Notes under the pieces: generated by a model
Databases searched by the model: none
The model's input: the letters and a program-made list of their open reading frames with translations, nothing else
Told to the model about the DNA's origin: nothing
Made by a program: the position numbers and the translations under genes
Part shown: positions 17,192 to 27,209 of the stretch, piece after piece
Position numbering within the stretch: the stretch's first letter is position 1
Layout: each line of letters starts with the position of its first letter
Assembly (NCBI RefSeq): GCF_024435075.2
Contig: NZ_JAMZEG020000001.1
Span: 1-64,000, forward strand
Direction: 5' to 3'
Length of the DNA: 64,000 nt
Source of the DNA: Marinomonas maritima
GTDB taxonomy: Bacteria; Pseudomonadota; Gammaproteobacteria; Pseudomonadales; Marinomonadaceae

Positions 17192-18436
17192 ATGGACCCT
17201 GTTCTCATGACGTTTCATCCAAAACCATCGTTATTGCAGCGCTATATGCGTGGTAGCTTAGTGCTACAAATTGCCATTGGTATCCTCTGTGGTGTCGTGT
17301 TGGCCTATGTTTCTCCGAGTGTTGCGTTGTCTACTAATTTACTGGGCGGTTTTTTTGTTAAAGCACTTAAAGCGATAGCGCCGATTTTAGTGTTTTTATT
17401 GGTGATCGCCTCTATTGCGAATCATAAACAAGCTCAGCAAAGTCATATTCGCCCGGTGCTCACTTTGTATATAGTCGGTACTTTTGTGGCTGCTTTAACG
17501 GCTGTGGTATTTAGTTTTGTGTTCCCTACGCAACTGAGTTTGGTTGCGCCTGACTTAAGTCAAAGCGCCCCACAGGGTATTGGTGAAGTGTTGCGCACCT
17601 TGGTATTCAAAATGGTCGACAATCCGGTCAATGCACTTGTGCAGGGAAACTATGTTGGCATTTTAACGTGGGCAGTCGGCTTTGGCTTGGGTTTACGCCA
17701 TGCTTCTGAAGCAACGAAAGCCGTGCTGCAGAACCTTGCGAGCAGTGTGACTAGTATTGTGTCGGTGATTATTCGTTTAGCGCCATTTGGTATTTTTGGA
17801 TTGGTTGCCAGCACGATAGCCGAAACAGGTTTTGACGCTTTACTTGGTTATTCTCACTTGTTGGCGGTATTGATCGGTGCGATGTTGTTCATTGCGCTCG
17901 TTACTAATCCCTTATTGGTTTTCTGGAAAATTCGCCGTAATCCTTATCCTTTGGTGTTTAAGTGTCTAAAAGAAAGTGGCGTAACGGCGTTTTTCACACG
18001 CAGTTCTGCGGCAAACATTCCGGTTAACTTAGATTTGTGTAAGCGTTTAGAGTTGGATGAAGATACCTATTCTGTTTCTATTCCGCTTGGTGCCACGATT
18101 AATATGGCGGGTGCGGCGATCACCATTACCGTTTTAACCTTAGCGGCGGTGCACACATTAGGTATTTCACTGGATTTTGGCACAGCGGTATTGCTTAGTG
18201 TGATTGCGGCGGTATCGGCATGTGGTGCGTCTGGTGTTGCTGGTGGTTCTTTGTTGTTGATTCCATTGGCGTGTAGCTTATTTAATATTCCTAATGAGAT
18301 CGCGATGCAGGTTGTTGCGGTTGGTTTTATCATTGGTGTCTTGCAGGATTCGGCTGAAACCGCGCTGAATAGCTCGACGGATGTATTGTTTACGGCGGCG
18401 GCTTGTCTTGCAGACGATAAAAATAAGTTAATCTAG
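17192..18436 (+). CDS. sstT: Serine/threonine:sodium symporter SstT
   Basis: This 414-residue inner-membrane protein of the dicarboxylate/amino acid:cation symporter family has the SstT N-terminus (RYMRGSLVLQIAIGI), FTRSSAANIPVNLDLCKRL (hairpin region) and the sodium-site segment INMAGAAITITVLTLAAVHTLG. It imports serine and threonine with Na+. ATG 17192 is listed, but ATG 17207 (MTFHPKP) is equally possible because neither has a good Shine-Dalgarno. The 253-bp leader shows no riboswitch I recognise. Confidence 0.92.
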   Translation: MDPVLMTFHPKPSLLQRYMRGSLVLQIAIGILCGVVLAYVSPSVALSTNLLGGFFVKALKAIAPILVFLLVIASIANHKQAQQSHIRPVLTLYIVGTFVAALTAVVFSFVFPTQLSLVAPDLSQSAPQGIGEVLRTLVFKMVDNPVNALVQGNYVGILTWAVGFGLGLRHASEATKAVLQNLASSVTSIVSVIIRLAPFGIFGLVASTIAETGFDALLGYSHLLAVLIGAMLFIALVTNPLLVFWKIRRNPYPLVFKCLKESGVTAFFTRSSAANIPVNLDLCKRLELDEDTYSVSIPLGATINMAGAAITITVLTLAAVHTLGISLDFGTAVLLSVIAAVSACGASGVAGGSLLLIPLACSLFNIPNEIAMQVVAVGFIIGVLQDSAETALNSSTDVLFTAAACLADDKNKLI

Positions 18437-18456
18437 GATCGTAACATTGGTAAAAG

Positions 18457-18485
18457 AAAAGGGAAGCATGCGCTTCCCTTTTTTG
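18457..18485. terminator. Bidirectional terminator between sstT and a chemoreceptor gene
   Basis: AAAAGGGAAGC and GCTTCCCTTTT pair around four bases and a T-run follows on the plus strand. The flanking A-run lets it work on the minus strand also. Confidence 0.88.
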
Positions 18486-18511
18486 TTTTTAACGATCATC
18501 TAGCGATGGAT

Positions 18512-20161
18512 TTACAGTTTGAACTGAGTAACCAGCTTATCTAGTTGAGAAGACAGTTTTTGTAAGTTAGTACTAGAGGCCGTTAGTTCATCCGCGATTT
18601 CAGACGTTTCGGTCGTCAGTTGATTAATCTCTTCGACATTTTTGCTCATGTCGTTCACCACAAGGGACTGTTCTTCGGTCGCCGTTGCCACTTGAATGTT
18701 CATGTCACTAATCTGACCAATGTGCGCTGTGATTTGCTCAAGCGATGTGTTGGCTTCGTTCGCTTGTGTTACAACCGCGTTGCTCTGGTCTTGGCCCGTT
18801 TGAATGGTGGCCACTGTTTTTGATGATTGCTCTTGTAGCTTGTCGATCATTTTCTGAATTTCGTTGGTGGATTCAGCAGAGCGACTTGCAAGGTTACGTA
18901 CTTCATCTGCAACGACAGCAAATCCTCGACCTTGTTCGCCAGCACGGGCCGCTTCAATGGCGGCGTTTAGTGCGAGTAAGTTCGTTTGCTCTGAAATACT
19001 GCGTATCGTGTCCAAAATACTACCGATTGAATTGGTTTGTGTGGCTAGTGAATCAATATCAGTGCTGATATTTTGTATTTCAGAAGAAAGCCCAGTGACG
19101 CCTTTACGAGCTCGCGCAACCAATTCTGCCCCGTGATGAGCTTGCTTATCGGCTTCTTGGGCGGCTTTTGCTGCTTGAGACGCGTTTTCCGCGATGTTTT
19201 CAACTGTTACACCCATTTCATGAATGGCTGTTGCGATCTGAGTGGTGCGATCGCGTTCGTTTAGGCAGTTGTTGTGAGTCGCTTTTGCTTTCGCCGCAAC
19301 ATCATTTGCTGTGTGAGCAAGCTGACGAGAGTGCTCTGCCACGTTTTCAATGGCCGTGCGTATTTTGGTTATAAATTGGTTAAAGTGCTGAGCAATATCC
19401 CCCAACTCATCTTGACCATTCAACGTCATTACAGTGCCAAGGTCTAGTTTGTCGCTGGCGCTTGAAATATGTTGTTGTAGGTAGGAGACACGTTGATTAA
19501 GACGACGTAACATTAACCACGCTAAGAAAATAGAAAGCGACAGTGCAATGATGATCAACGTAAACATTTCTGTTCGGCTGGCTTCATAACTTTTCTGACT
19601 TTTCGCGAAGCTCTGCTCACCTTGAATTAATAGGTCATCAAGAATGGCGTTAACTGCTTTACGCATAACGCCGTAGCTGGCAGCGTATTTTGATTTGTAT
19701 ATTTCTTGCGCTGTAGCTAGATCATTTTTCTCTAGAGCGGCAAGCATTGGCGTTAGTTCATCTCTTTTAACTTTCGCAAAAATATCGATGATCTTTTGTA
19801 CATCAGCGCGTATTTTTGGGTTTACTTGAGCATTTAGAGCTTGTTTCAAAGCTGCATCCATTTCAGGAATGTCTTCTGCACGCGTTTCTTTTACGCGAGT
19901 TAATACGCCTTTTTTATCCTGCATGGCTGGAATTTCTTGTAGCAGCATTATATCGATACCAACCCGCATACGCGGTATGCGAGACGCAACTTCGGCAAGG
20001 GATCGCATTGGTGCACTGGTGTTTTCAGCAAGATTTTTGGTTTGTTCTTGTGCATTAGAAAGACCGTACAGGCCAGCCCAACCGACCAGTACTAATACAA
20101 AACATGGCAATGCAATAACGGACAAAAATTGTGCTTTCAGAGACATTTTGTTGAATATCAA
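18512..20161 (-). CDS. Methyl-accepting chemotaxis protein
   Basis: This 549-residue chemoreceptor has a first membrane helix near residues 12-31, a periplasmic four-helix-bundle sensor (4HB type), a second helix near 197-217 (TLIIIALSLSIFLAWLML), a HAMP domain and the signalling hairpin tip EQTNLLALNAAIEAARAGEQ. The ligand cannot be predicted. It is unrelated in its sensor to the receptor at 7382-9013. A monocistronic unit ends at the shared terminator with sstT. Confidence 0.93.
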   Translation of the reverse strand: MIFNKMSLKAQFLSVIALPCFVLVLVGWAGLYGLSNAQEQTKNLAENTSAPMRSLAEVASRIPRMRVGIDIMLLQEIPAMQDKKGVLTRVKETRAEDIPEMDAALKQALNAQVNPKIRADVQKIIDIFAKVKRDELTPMLAALEKNDLATAQEIYKSKYAASYGVMRKAVNAILDDLLIQGEQSFAKSQKSYEASRTEMFTLIIIALSLSIFLAWLMLRRLNQRVSYLQQHISSASDKLDLGTVMTLNGQDELGDIAQHFNQFITKIRTAIENVAEHSRQLAHTANDVAAKAKATHNNCLNERDRTTQIATAIHEMGVTVENIAENASQAAKAAQEADKQAHHGAELVARARKGVTGLSSEIQNISTDIDSLATQTNSIGSILDTIRSISEQTNLLALNAAIEAARAGEQGRGFAVVADEVRNLASRSAESTNEIQKMIDKLQEQSSKTVATIQTGQDQSNAVVTQANEANTSLEQITAHIGQISDMNIQVATATEEQSLVVNDMSKNVEEINQLTTETSEIADELTASSTNLQKLSSQLDKLVTQFKL

Positions 20162-20374
20162 GGTTGGTTACCTACTGGTGATGATTTGGTTATCTAATTT
20201 AGATGGTTTTTTTAAAGCCTATATTTTTACATATATACAAGCGAGTTTATTGATTGTACAAGAAAGTTTATTTAAAACGCTCTTTTTTATCCTGTACTAG
20301 AACTATATTACACCTGATAAATGACGTTTTTAGGAGATAGAGTATATTTCGCTGAATAATCGAAGGAGTTTAAG

Positions 20375-21613
20375 TTGAGTCGACCATTTCGATCTTTATC
20401 AAATCCGAACTATCGGCTTTGGTTTGGTGGTGCATTTATTTCTAATATTGGCGCTTGGCTACAGCGTACCGCGCAAGATTGGATCGTGATTGCCGAGTTG
20501 TCTGATCAAAATGCATCGGCGGTTGGTTTTGTGGTCTTTTTGCAATTTGCCCCCCAAATTCTTCTTCTGCCTATCACTGGCTGGGCGGCGGATCGCATGG
20601 AACGTCGTAAACTGCTTTTTATTACTCAATCCTTGATGGCCATGTTGGCCTTGATATTGGGCCTTCTGGTACTAAGTGGTCATGTGGTGTATTGGCAAGT
20701 ATGTGTTTGCGCCTTCGCTTTAGGGTGTGTTGCTGCATTTGATGCTCCGGCTCGCCATGCTTTTGTTTCCGATATTGTGAGTGAAAAAGAACTGTCGAAT
20801 GCGGTCGGCTTAAATTCTGTGGCGTTTAATAGTGCTCGGTTAGTTGGGCCTGCAATCGCAGGGATATTGATTGCCTTGATCGGAACCGGCTGGGTATTCA
20901 TGATCAATGTGCTGTCTTTTATTCCATTATTGTTTGCTTTGCATTTGTTTAAAAAGCGGTTGTCTGTCGCGTCACCCGACAGCAGTAAGGCAGCGCCGGA
21001 CGTTGCAAAATTCTTAGATGGTTTTCGTTATATTTGGCAGCATAAAGAAATGGCAGTGATTCTCGTTATGTCATTTCTAATTTGCAGTTTAGGGATGAAC
21101 TTCTCGGTGTATTTGTCTGCTATGACAGTGCACGTATTCCAAGGTCATGCAGATCAATATGGTTTCTTGATTTCCATGATGGCCATTGGTTCTATTTCGG
21201 GTGCGATGGTCACCGCAAGCCGACGGTCTTCCCCTTCTTTTCGTTCGATGATCTATGTCGCCGCACTGTTTTCAGTAAGCTGCTTTTTCGTGTCTATTAG
21301 CGCATCATTTTGGTCGTTTGCTGTTTTATTGATTTTACTTGGATTGAGTTTGCAGCTGTTCACAACCTCCACCGTATCTTACATGCAAGTGGCCACAGAA
21401 AAGCGCTATCGTGGACGAGTGATGGCAGTAGTCTTGGCCACAGCAATGGGCAGTACTGCATTAGGCGCGCCATTAGTGGGTTGGGTAGCGGATACTCTTG
21501 GGGCGCGATGGTCAATTGGCATGGGTGGCGTGTCTGGTCTTATTGCGACGGCGTTGGGTTTTTGGTTTCTTCATACGCAGGCAAAAGCTGAGCGAAAAGA
21601 GAGCGTCTCTTAG
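20375..21613 (+). CDS. MFS exporter (EntS/MFS_3-like)
   Basis: This 412-residue, roughly 12-helix transporter carries the MFS_3 features NPNYRLWFGGAFISNIGAWLQ at the N-terminus, the loop-2 motif GWAADRMERRKLL and AFDAPARHAFVSDIV. Relatives of EntS export siderophores or drugs; no biosynthetic genes lie nearby, so the substrate is unknown. Start is TTG 20375, supported by AAGGAG six bases upstream (20363-20368). It is monocistronic. Confidence 0.9.
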   Translation: MSRPFRSLSNPNYRLWFGGAFISNIGAWLQRTAQDWIVIAELSDQNASAVGFVVFLQFAPQILLLPITGWAADRMERRKLLFITQSLMAMLALILGLLVLSGHVVYWQVCVCAFALGCVAAFDAPARHAFVSDIVSEKELSNAVGLNSVAFNSARLVGPAIAGILIALIGTGWVFMINVLSFIPLLFALHLFKKRLSVASPDSSKAAPDVAKFLDGFRYIWQHKEMAVILVMSFLICSLGMNFSVYLSAMTVHVFQGHADQYGFLISMMAIGSISGAMVTASRRSSPSFRSMIYVAALFSVSCFFVSISASFWSFAVLLILLGLSLQLFTTSTVSYMQVATEKRYRGRVMAVVLATAMGSTALGAPLVGWVADTLGARWSIGMGGVSGLIATALGFWFLHTQAKAERKESVS

Positions 21614-21726
21614 CTTGGTTCTCTAGATGAATTGCAGTAGTCTAGATTTGATACAACGCTGATTTTATTGTCGCATGAAGCGGTTAATTCTTTTACAACA
21701 TTCTAAAAATATTGATGGAGAATCCT

Positions 21727-22245
21727 ATGTCGCAACATCTTGTCTTGAGCTTTATTGGAGAAGACCGCCCAGGTCTTGTCGAACGCCTATCCGATACCAT
21801 TGCCCGCCATCATGGAAATTGGCTAGAAAGTCGTATGGCGCATTTGGCGGATAAATTCGCCGGTATTCTAACCGTTTCGGTTCCATTAGATCAGCAAGAT
21901 GCCTTGATCAATGCGCTACGAAATTTCGAAAAACTGGGTTTACATGTCACGGTAGAAGTGGCGAACCAGAGTGTTTCGGAAGGGTCAACATTGTCTTTGT
22001 CTGTGGTTGGAAATGACCGATCAGGCATTGTTAAAGAAGTGTCTCAAGTACTGCACTCTCTTATGGTTAACGTGAAAGAGCTCACCACTTCATGTGAACC
22101 TGCGCCGATGAGCTCTGACATGCTGTTCAAAACTGAGATGGTCTTATCGGTGCCAAAAAACCTGCCATTGCCTGAGTTGGAAGCCGCGTTAGAAAACATC
22201 AGCAGTGATTTGATTGTCGAATTGTCCGTTAATCAATTTGCGTAG
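21727..22245 (+). CDS. Glycine cleavage system regulator-like ACT protein (GcvR family)
   Basis: A 172-residue protein of two ACT domains: the first begins LVLSFIGEDRPGLVERL, the second LSLSVVGNDRSGIVKEV. This is the GcvR arrangement; E. coli GcvR binds glycine and antagonises GcvA. Start is ATG 21727, with GGAG at 21717-21720 six bases upstream; an in-frame TTG at 21712 precedes the ribosome site. No gcv gene or gcvA lies nearby, so the partner is unknown. Confidence 0.88.
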   Translation: MSQHLVLSFIGEDRPGLVERLSDTIARHHGNWLESRMAHLADKFAGILTVSVPLDQQDALINALRNFEKLGLHVTVEVANQSVSEGSTLSLSVVGNDRSGIVKEVSQVLHSLMVNVKELTTSCEPAPMSSDMLFKTEMVLSVPKNLPLPELEAALENISSDLIVELSVNQFA

Positions 22246-22273
22246 GCGCTTAAAATCAGTATGCCCTTTTGAG

Positions 22274-23179
22274 TTATTGATACAGTGGATTGTCGTTAAA
22301 CCGCTTGATCATGAAATCGATTAACAAGCGTAATCGAAAGGGCATGTTGTCACGATCTCGATAGAGCATTTGGCAACCTCGCGGTTGGTTACTCCACTCA
22401 GGTAAAACTTGTCTAAGCTCTCCCGAATCGATCAATGGCTGCGCATGATAATCAGGCATAAACCCAATACCTAAGCCATCTTGTATAGCGCGTGTTAGCA
22501 AACTTATGTCGTCTACTTTTAGGCGAATATTATTACTTGGTTTATGGTTTTGCATTTCTCCAGAGGTAGTGTGTTGCAGCTTCCACGTGGACATAGGCGC
22601 ACATAATACAGTGGGAAACCCTTCCAAATCGCAGGGTGTTTTTAGATTAGATATGTCTAAATTGACGGAGCCACAAATCACAAAGCGAATGTTCGTTAAA
22701 TGCCTACCGATCCAATGATCGGCATTATGGTCACCGATGCGAAACGCGATATCGATGGCTTCTTCTTCAATATCGATTTTTTGATTTGAAAGACGCAAAT
22801 CCAAATGGATATCGGGGTATTCGTCCAAGAAGGCATTAAAGTGCTGAGCTAAAACATGTACGCCAAAATTCACCGGAGCAGAAATTCTAATCGTGCCTTT
22901 TGCTTGGGTTGTGTCCTGAAAAAGACAGACTGCCACATCGTTTAATTCTTCAAACAGGGGCAAACTTCTTTCGTAATATCGTTGCCCTGAATGAGTGAGC
23001 TGTATTCTGTGGGCGTCACGGTTTAGCAATCGTATTGCCAAGTTTTCTTCTAATTTAGCGACTCGCCGACTCAATGTTGAAAGAGGAATTTCCAACGCAA
23101 CCGAAGCTTGTTTAAAACTGCCATGTTGAGCAACCGCGCAAAAGCAACGCATATCATCAAGTGAATAGTTAAATTTCAT
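22274..23179 (-). CDS. LysR family transcriptional regulator
   Basis: This 301-residue regulator has the N-terminal winged helix (MRCFCAVAQHGSFKQASVALEIPLSTLSRRVAKLE) and a C-terminal effector domain of the periplasmic-binding fold. It is divergent from the EamA exporter gene at 23278, so that gene is its likely target; the shared promoter lies in 23180-23277. The inducer is unknown. Confidence 0.92.
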   Translation of the reverse strand: MKFNYSLDDMRCFCAVAQHGSFKQASVALEIPLSTLSRRVAKLEENLAIRLLNRDAHRIQLTHSGQRYYERSLPLFEELNDVAVCLFQDTTQAKGTIRISAPVNFGVHVLAQHFNAFLDEYPDIHLDLRLSNQKIDIEEEAIDIAFRIGDHNADHWIGRHLTNIRFVICGSVNLDISNLKTPCDLEGFPTVLCAPMSTWKLQHTTSGEMQNHKPSNNIRLKVDDISLLTRAIQDGLGIGFMPDYHAQPLIDSGELRQVLPEWSNQPRGCQMLYRDRDNMPFRLRLLIDFMIKRFNDNPLYQ

Positions 23180-23277
23180 ATTTGGGATTTACCATCTCGG
23201 TTTTGTCTATTTATTCCGTATTTAAAATCTATACACTGCGCCTTATAGTTTCAAGTTTTCTTTTAGTGGAGAAGGAT

Positions 23278-24219
23278 ATGAACCGTTCGGTGAACATGAA
23301 TGCCGTATTACTATTATTGCTATGCACGTTTTTCTGGGGAGCGTGTTTCCCCGTTGGTAAACATGCGTTGGGAGAAGTGCACGCGCTGACTTTGGTTATT
23401 TGGCGCTTTGGTATCGCTGCTCTTTGCCTGTTTATTTATGCCAAATGGAAAAACATACCAATGCCTAGCTTAACGGCAAAGCAATGGGCGTGGGCTGTTG
23501 GTGTTTCTATTATTGGTGTCGGCGGTTTAAACCTTGGTTTGTTTACCGGCTTGGCGCAAACGGATGCCAGCAATGGTGCCTTGATTATGGCGCTCAGCCC
23601 ATTGGCCACGTCTTTGATTGGTTCTTTGTTGCAACGCAAACTGCCAACTCGCGGTGCGGTTTTTAGTTTGGTCGTATGTTTATCTGGTGTGTTGTTGGTG
23701 TTAACTAATGGAGAGCTAAAACGCTTGCTGGGTTTTGAGTTTAATCATGGTGATCAGATGATCTTTCTGGGCATGTTGTGCTGGAGCCTTTATACCTATT
23801 TAACGCAAGGTGTGAGCCGCTGGATGCCGATGATTCCTTATACCTTGGTCGGCATGCTATCAGGTTTGGGTGTTATCTCTTTGGTCACGGCATTTAGTTC
23901 AGAGGTTCATCCTCTGCAAGAAAGCTTGTCTATTAGTGGCAGCGTGTTAGGAGATTTATTGTTCATCGGTGTGTTTGGCACCGTTGGTGGTTATTTGTTG
24001 TGGATTTCAGGCGTGAAGCAGCTTGGTGCGGCGAATGCTTCGCTGTTCTTTAATTTTGTACCTGTCTTTGCAGCATTGACGGCATTTGCTTACGGTCAAA
24101 CCGTGACAAGTTTGCAGCTGTTAGGCATGGCGATTGTGATTGCTGGCCTGTTACTACCAAGAATCGTTAAATGGCAGCAACAACTACTTAATCGCCAAGA
24201 AGCTAGGTCGGTTGATTAA
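23278..24219 (+). CDS. EamA/DMT family transporter
   Basis: This 313-residue inner-membrane protein has ten predicted helices in two EamA repeats (first repeat LLLLCTFFWGACFPVGKHAL, second MIFLGMLCWSLYTYLTQG). Members move metabolites such as amino acids, usually as exporters. The ATG at 23278 follows GGAGAAGG; a longer frame beginning at 23182 would run through the promoter region shared with the divergent LysR gene. Substrate unknown. Confidence 0.9.
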   Translation: MNRSVNMNAVLLLLLCTFFWGACFPVGKHALGEVHALTLVIWRFGIAALCLFIYAKWKNIPMPSLTAKQWAWAVGVSIIGVGGLNLGLFTGLAQTDASNGALIMALSPLATSLIGSLLQRKLPTRGAVFSLVVCLSGVLLVLTNGELKRLLGFEFNHGDQMIFLGMLCWSLYTYLTQGVSRWMPMIPYTLVGMLSGLGVISLVTAFSSEVHPLQESLSISGSVLGDLLFIGVFGTVGGYLLWISGVKQLGAANASLFFNFVPVFAALTAFAYGQTVTSLQLLGMAIVIAGLLLPRIVKWQQQLLNRQEARSVD

Positions 24220-24231
24220 ACTCTTATTGGT

Positions 24232-25797
24232 TCAGAGCGTTTCTATGTTGTCCAAACACCATTCTGCTCTTTGTAAAACGGCGTGCTTTTGTGCGTCGTC
24301 TTGTTTGTCCCAGTTTCCATAAATCATACCAATACGCGGGTTCTCTGCGAGGCGTTCGCGATGTTTGACCATGAAGTGCCAGTAAAGACTGTTCAGAGGA
24401 CAAGCTTGCTCACTGGTTTTTTCTTTCACCTTATAATGGCACGAGCTGCAATAGTCGCTCATTTTATGAATATAGCTTCCACTGGCTGTGTAGGGTTTGG
24501 AGGCGATCCAACCGCCATCGGAAAATTGACTCATACCGCGTGTATTGGGTAACTCCACCCATTCCAACGCATCAATATAAATCCCCAAATACCATTCATC
24601 GACTTGCTCTGGCTGAATCTCGGTTAATAAACAAAAGTTACCTGTCACCATAAGTCGCTGAATATGATGCGCGTAGGCGTAATCGAGAGATTGTCCAATG
24701 GCGTTGGAAAGACAATGCATCTTGGTGTCACCGTTCCAAAAAAACGCGGGTAAATCTCGCCCTGCTTGTAACGCATTTTGTTCTTTATAATCGGGCATGT
24801 TGATCCAATACATGCCGCGAACGTATTCGCGCCACCCCAGTATTTGACGAACAAAGCCTTCTATCTGAGCGATGTCGATGTCGTCGTTTTCGTGATAAGC
24901 GGTGATGGCGGATTTTATGACGTGCTTCGGGTTGATTAGTTTACTGTTCAATGCAAAAGACAGACGCGAATGGTACAGGCTCCAACTGTGTGGTGTTTGG
25001 CTTGTCATTGAATCTTGAAAGCGTCCAAAGTTCGGCAATAAATGCTCGCAAAAATGCGCCAATAAATTTAGCGCATCTTGGCGTGTTACGGGCCAAAGTA
25101 AGTCAGGCTCTGCACGACCCATAGACGCAATATCGTGACGCTCAATACGTTCGAGTAAATGACGCACATCGTGTTGAAAGCACAAAGGCGCGGGAATGAC
25201 GTTTAGGTCTGTCGCTTTTAATTTATTCCGGTTGGCGCTGTCGTAGTTCCATTGACCTCCTTCTGGCTGGCCATCGTTGTCCATCAATATATTGAAACGC
25301 TGGCGCATTTTTCGATAAAAATTTTCCATGCGTACGCTGTGCTTGGGTTTAAAGTGTTGCGGAATATCATCAAACGACAATAAAAAATGTTCGCTGTCGA
25401 CCATGCGGACGCTGTGCTCTGTCGCATCGGATTCAAGTGAACGATACTGTTGTAAAACACGATATTCATCCGGCCGTTGCAATTCAATATTTACCACTTT
25501 GTGTTTGGCGGCCAGCGTAAGAATGACCGTTTCTAAGCTTTGGTTTTTTGTCTCGTCTAGCGTGAGGTAACACACTGGGTGGTTTGCGTTTTTAAGCGCG
25601 GTAGCAAAATGCTCCATGGCGAGAAAAAAAGCACACAGCTTTTGAATATGATGTTTTACGTACGTTGCTTCGGGATGCAATTCGGCGATCAAATATAAAA
25701 TCCCCTGATCGTGTTCACGAAACCAAGAATGCGCCGCGTTTAGTTGATCGCCAAGAATCACACGTAGCGTATGGTAGTGGTGATGGCTGTTTTTCAT
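24232..25797 (-). CDS. FeS-type (6-4) photolyase / cryptochrome (FeS-BCP family)
   Basis: This 521-residue protein belongs to the deoxyribodipyrimidine photolyase-related family. The four cysteines C362, C450, C453 and C466 have spacings of 88, 3 and 13, the same as in the [4Fe-4S] site of Agrobacterium PhrB. FAD-site segments FVRQILGWREYVRGMYW and YAHHIQRLMVTGNF are present. PhrB-type enzymes repair (6-4) photoproducts with light. It overlaps the cryptochrome DASH gene by four bases and is translated from the same message. Confidence 0.92.
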   Translation of the reverse strand: MKNSHHHYHTLRVILGDQLNAAHSWFREHDQGILYLIAELHPEATYVKHHIQKLCAFFLAMEHFATALKNANHPVCYLTLDETKNQSLETVILTLAAKHKVVNIELQRPDEYRVLQQYRSLESDATEHSVRMVDSEHFLLSFDDIPQHFKPKHSVRMENFYRKMRQRFNILMDNDGQPEGGQWNYDSANRNKLKATDLNVIPAPLCFQHDVRHLLERIERHDIASMGRAEPDLLWPVTRQDALNLLAHFCEHLLPNFGRFQDSMTSQTPHSWSLYHSRLSFALNSKLINPKHVIKSAITAYHENDDIDIAQIEGFVRQILGWREYVRGMYWINMPDYKEQNALQAGRDLPAFFWNGDTKMHCLSNAIGQSLDYAYAHHIQRLMVTGNFCLLTEIQPEQVDEWYLGIYIDALEWVELPNTRGMSQFSDGGWIASKPYTASGSYIHKMSDYCSSCHYKVKEKTSEQACPLNSLYWHFMVKHRERLAENPRIGMIYGNWDKQDDAQKHAVLQRAEWCLDNIETL

Positions 25798-27140
25798 GGT
25801 TGCTCTTTATGGCTGTGATAAGCTGGAGAAATTGGCCAATCTGCCGCATCGACCGAGTCCAGTTGTTTATCGAATTCATGGCCTCGCCATTTTTGAACAA
25901 AATGCTGATTCGGATCATACTGCTCGGTTTGTTTTTCTAGGTTGAAGTGACGCCCGCCTCTAGGGTCTGCACCAACGCCTGCAATGTATTGCCAGTTTCC
26001 CCAGTTTGAACCTACGTCATAATCAATCAACTGTTCTTCAAAATAGGCGGCGCCATAGCGCCAGTCGATGCCTAATTCGTAGATCAAACAACTTGCGACA
26101 ATCTGACGCCCCCGATTACTCATAAAACCGGTTTGGTTTAACTGTTTCATGCAGGCGTTTACGATCGGATAGGGCGTATTGCCTTGGCACCATTTACGAA
26201 AGCGTTCAGCGTAGAAGGTGGTTTGTGTCTGCTTGTTAGACAAACCACCGGGTAAGAAAAGCTTTTTCCCATAACAGGTTGCATACCAGTGAAAATACTC
26301 ACGCCACAACAGTTCAAAAGAAATCCAGTAGGTTGATTCATTAGCACCGTGGTCGCGTTCGTAAACGTCTAAACAGGCTTTAATTTGCTTGGCTGATAGG
26401 CTGCCTTGCGCGAGCCAAGGAGACAGCTTTGTCGAGTTTTCCCAACCATCTAAGGCATTGCGTACGTCTTTGTAATAGCTGGGTAAATCGGTTGCAAAAT
26501 AATCGTTGAGTTGTTGTTGTGCGGCTTCTTCACCGCCTACAAAAGTATGGAATCCCTGAATAGGCTCTATTTGCCAAGAACGAATAAGGGGTAAATTTAG
26601 ATTAGGGGCAGGTGGCAGCTCACGGACAATGGGCATTGGTGATGCAATATCAACGTTCTCGACCAAACGTCGAAAGGTCGAAAAAGACGTGGGCAACTCT
26701 GTTACCTGAAAAGGTAACTGCCATGGTTCAAATAACGTTAAGCCATGGTCGATGTGAAAATGCACATCCGGAAAGTCATGAGCAACTTGTCTTAATGTTT
26801 GTTGCTCATCCCAACCGCCATGATGATTGCGATAAATATGGGAAATCGGCAACGCATTTAAAAGTAATGTAATACTGGTGGCCGCGTTATGTTGACTGAC
26901 AAACAAAGTTTGCTCTAGGCTTTCCAAATGCATGGCTAAATCATCAAGCCCTTCTAATAGAAAGTCACGACGAATTGTCGATATACCCTGAGTGGCGTAA
27001 CGACTGGGGCGTTTTGTGTGTGGCTCGTTACAGTACAAACACACCAACTGGTCGACCTCTTGTGCTGCTCTCCACAGCATTTTTTGGTCTGTACTGCGCA
27101 GATCGTTACCAAACCAAATGAGCCCCAATTTCATTGCCAT
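25794..27140 (-). CDS. Cryptochrome DASH
   Basis: This 448-residue protein has the photolyase alpha/beta domain (LIWFGNDLRSTDQ) and the C-terminal FAD domain with DASH-type motifs LPTSFSTFRRLVE, SNRGRQIVASCLIYELGIDWRYGA and NWGNWQYIAGVGADPRGGR. DASH proteins repair cyclobutane dimers in single-stranded DNA and may also sense light. It is the first gene of a two-gene photolyase operon. No LexA-like box was seen upstream. Confidence 0.94.
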   Translation of the reverse strand: MAMKLGLIWFGNDLRSTDQKMLWRAAQEVDQLVCLYCNEPHTKRPSRYATQGISTIRRDFLLEGLDDLAMHLESLEQTLFVSQHNAATSITLLLNALPISHIYRNHHGGWDEQQTLRQVAHDFPDVHFHIDHGLTLFEPWQLPFQVTELPTSFSTFRRLVENVDIASPMPIVRELPPAPNLNLPLIRSWQIEPIQGFHTFVGGEEAAQQQLNDYFATDLPSYYKDVRNALDGWENSTKLSPWLAQGSLSAKQIKACLDVYERDHGANESTYWISFELLWREYFHWYATCYGKKLFLPGGLSNKQTQTTFYAERFRKWCQGNTPYPIVNACMKQLNQTGFMSNRGRQIVASCLIYELGIDWRYGAAYFEEQLIDYDVGSNWGNWQYIAGVGADPRGGRHFNLEKQTEQYDPNQHFVQKWRGHEFDKQLDSVDAADWPISPAYHSHKEQP

Positions 27141-27209
27141 ACCTCTTCATTACTATTGCTTCAATTAATACTGATACGCATTGAAAAGGATATTGGTTTA
27201 GATCGTTTA

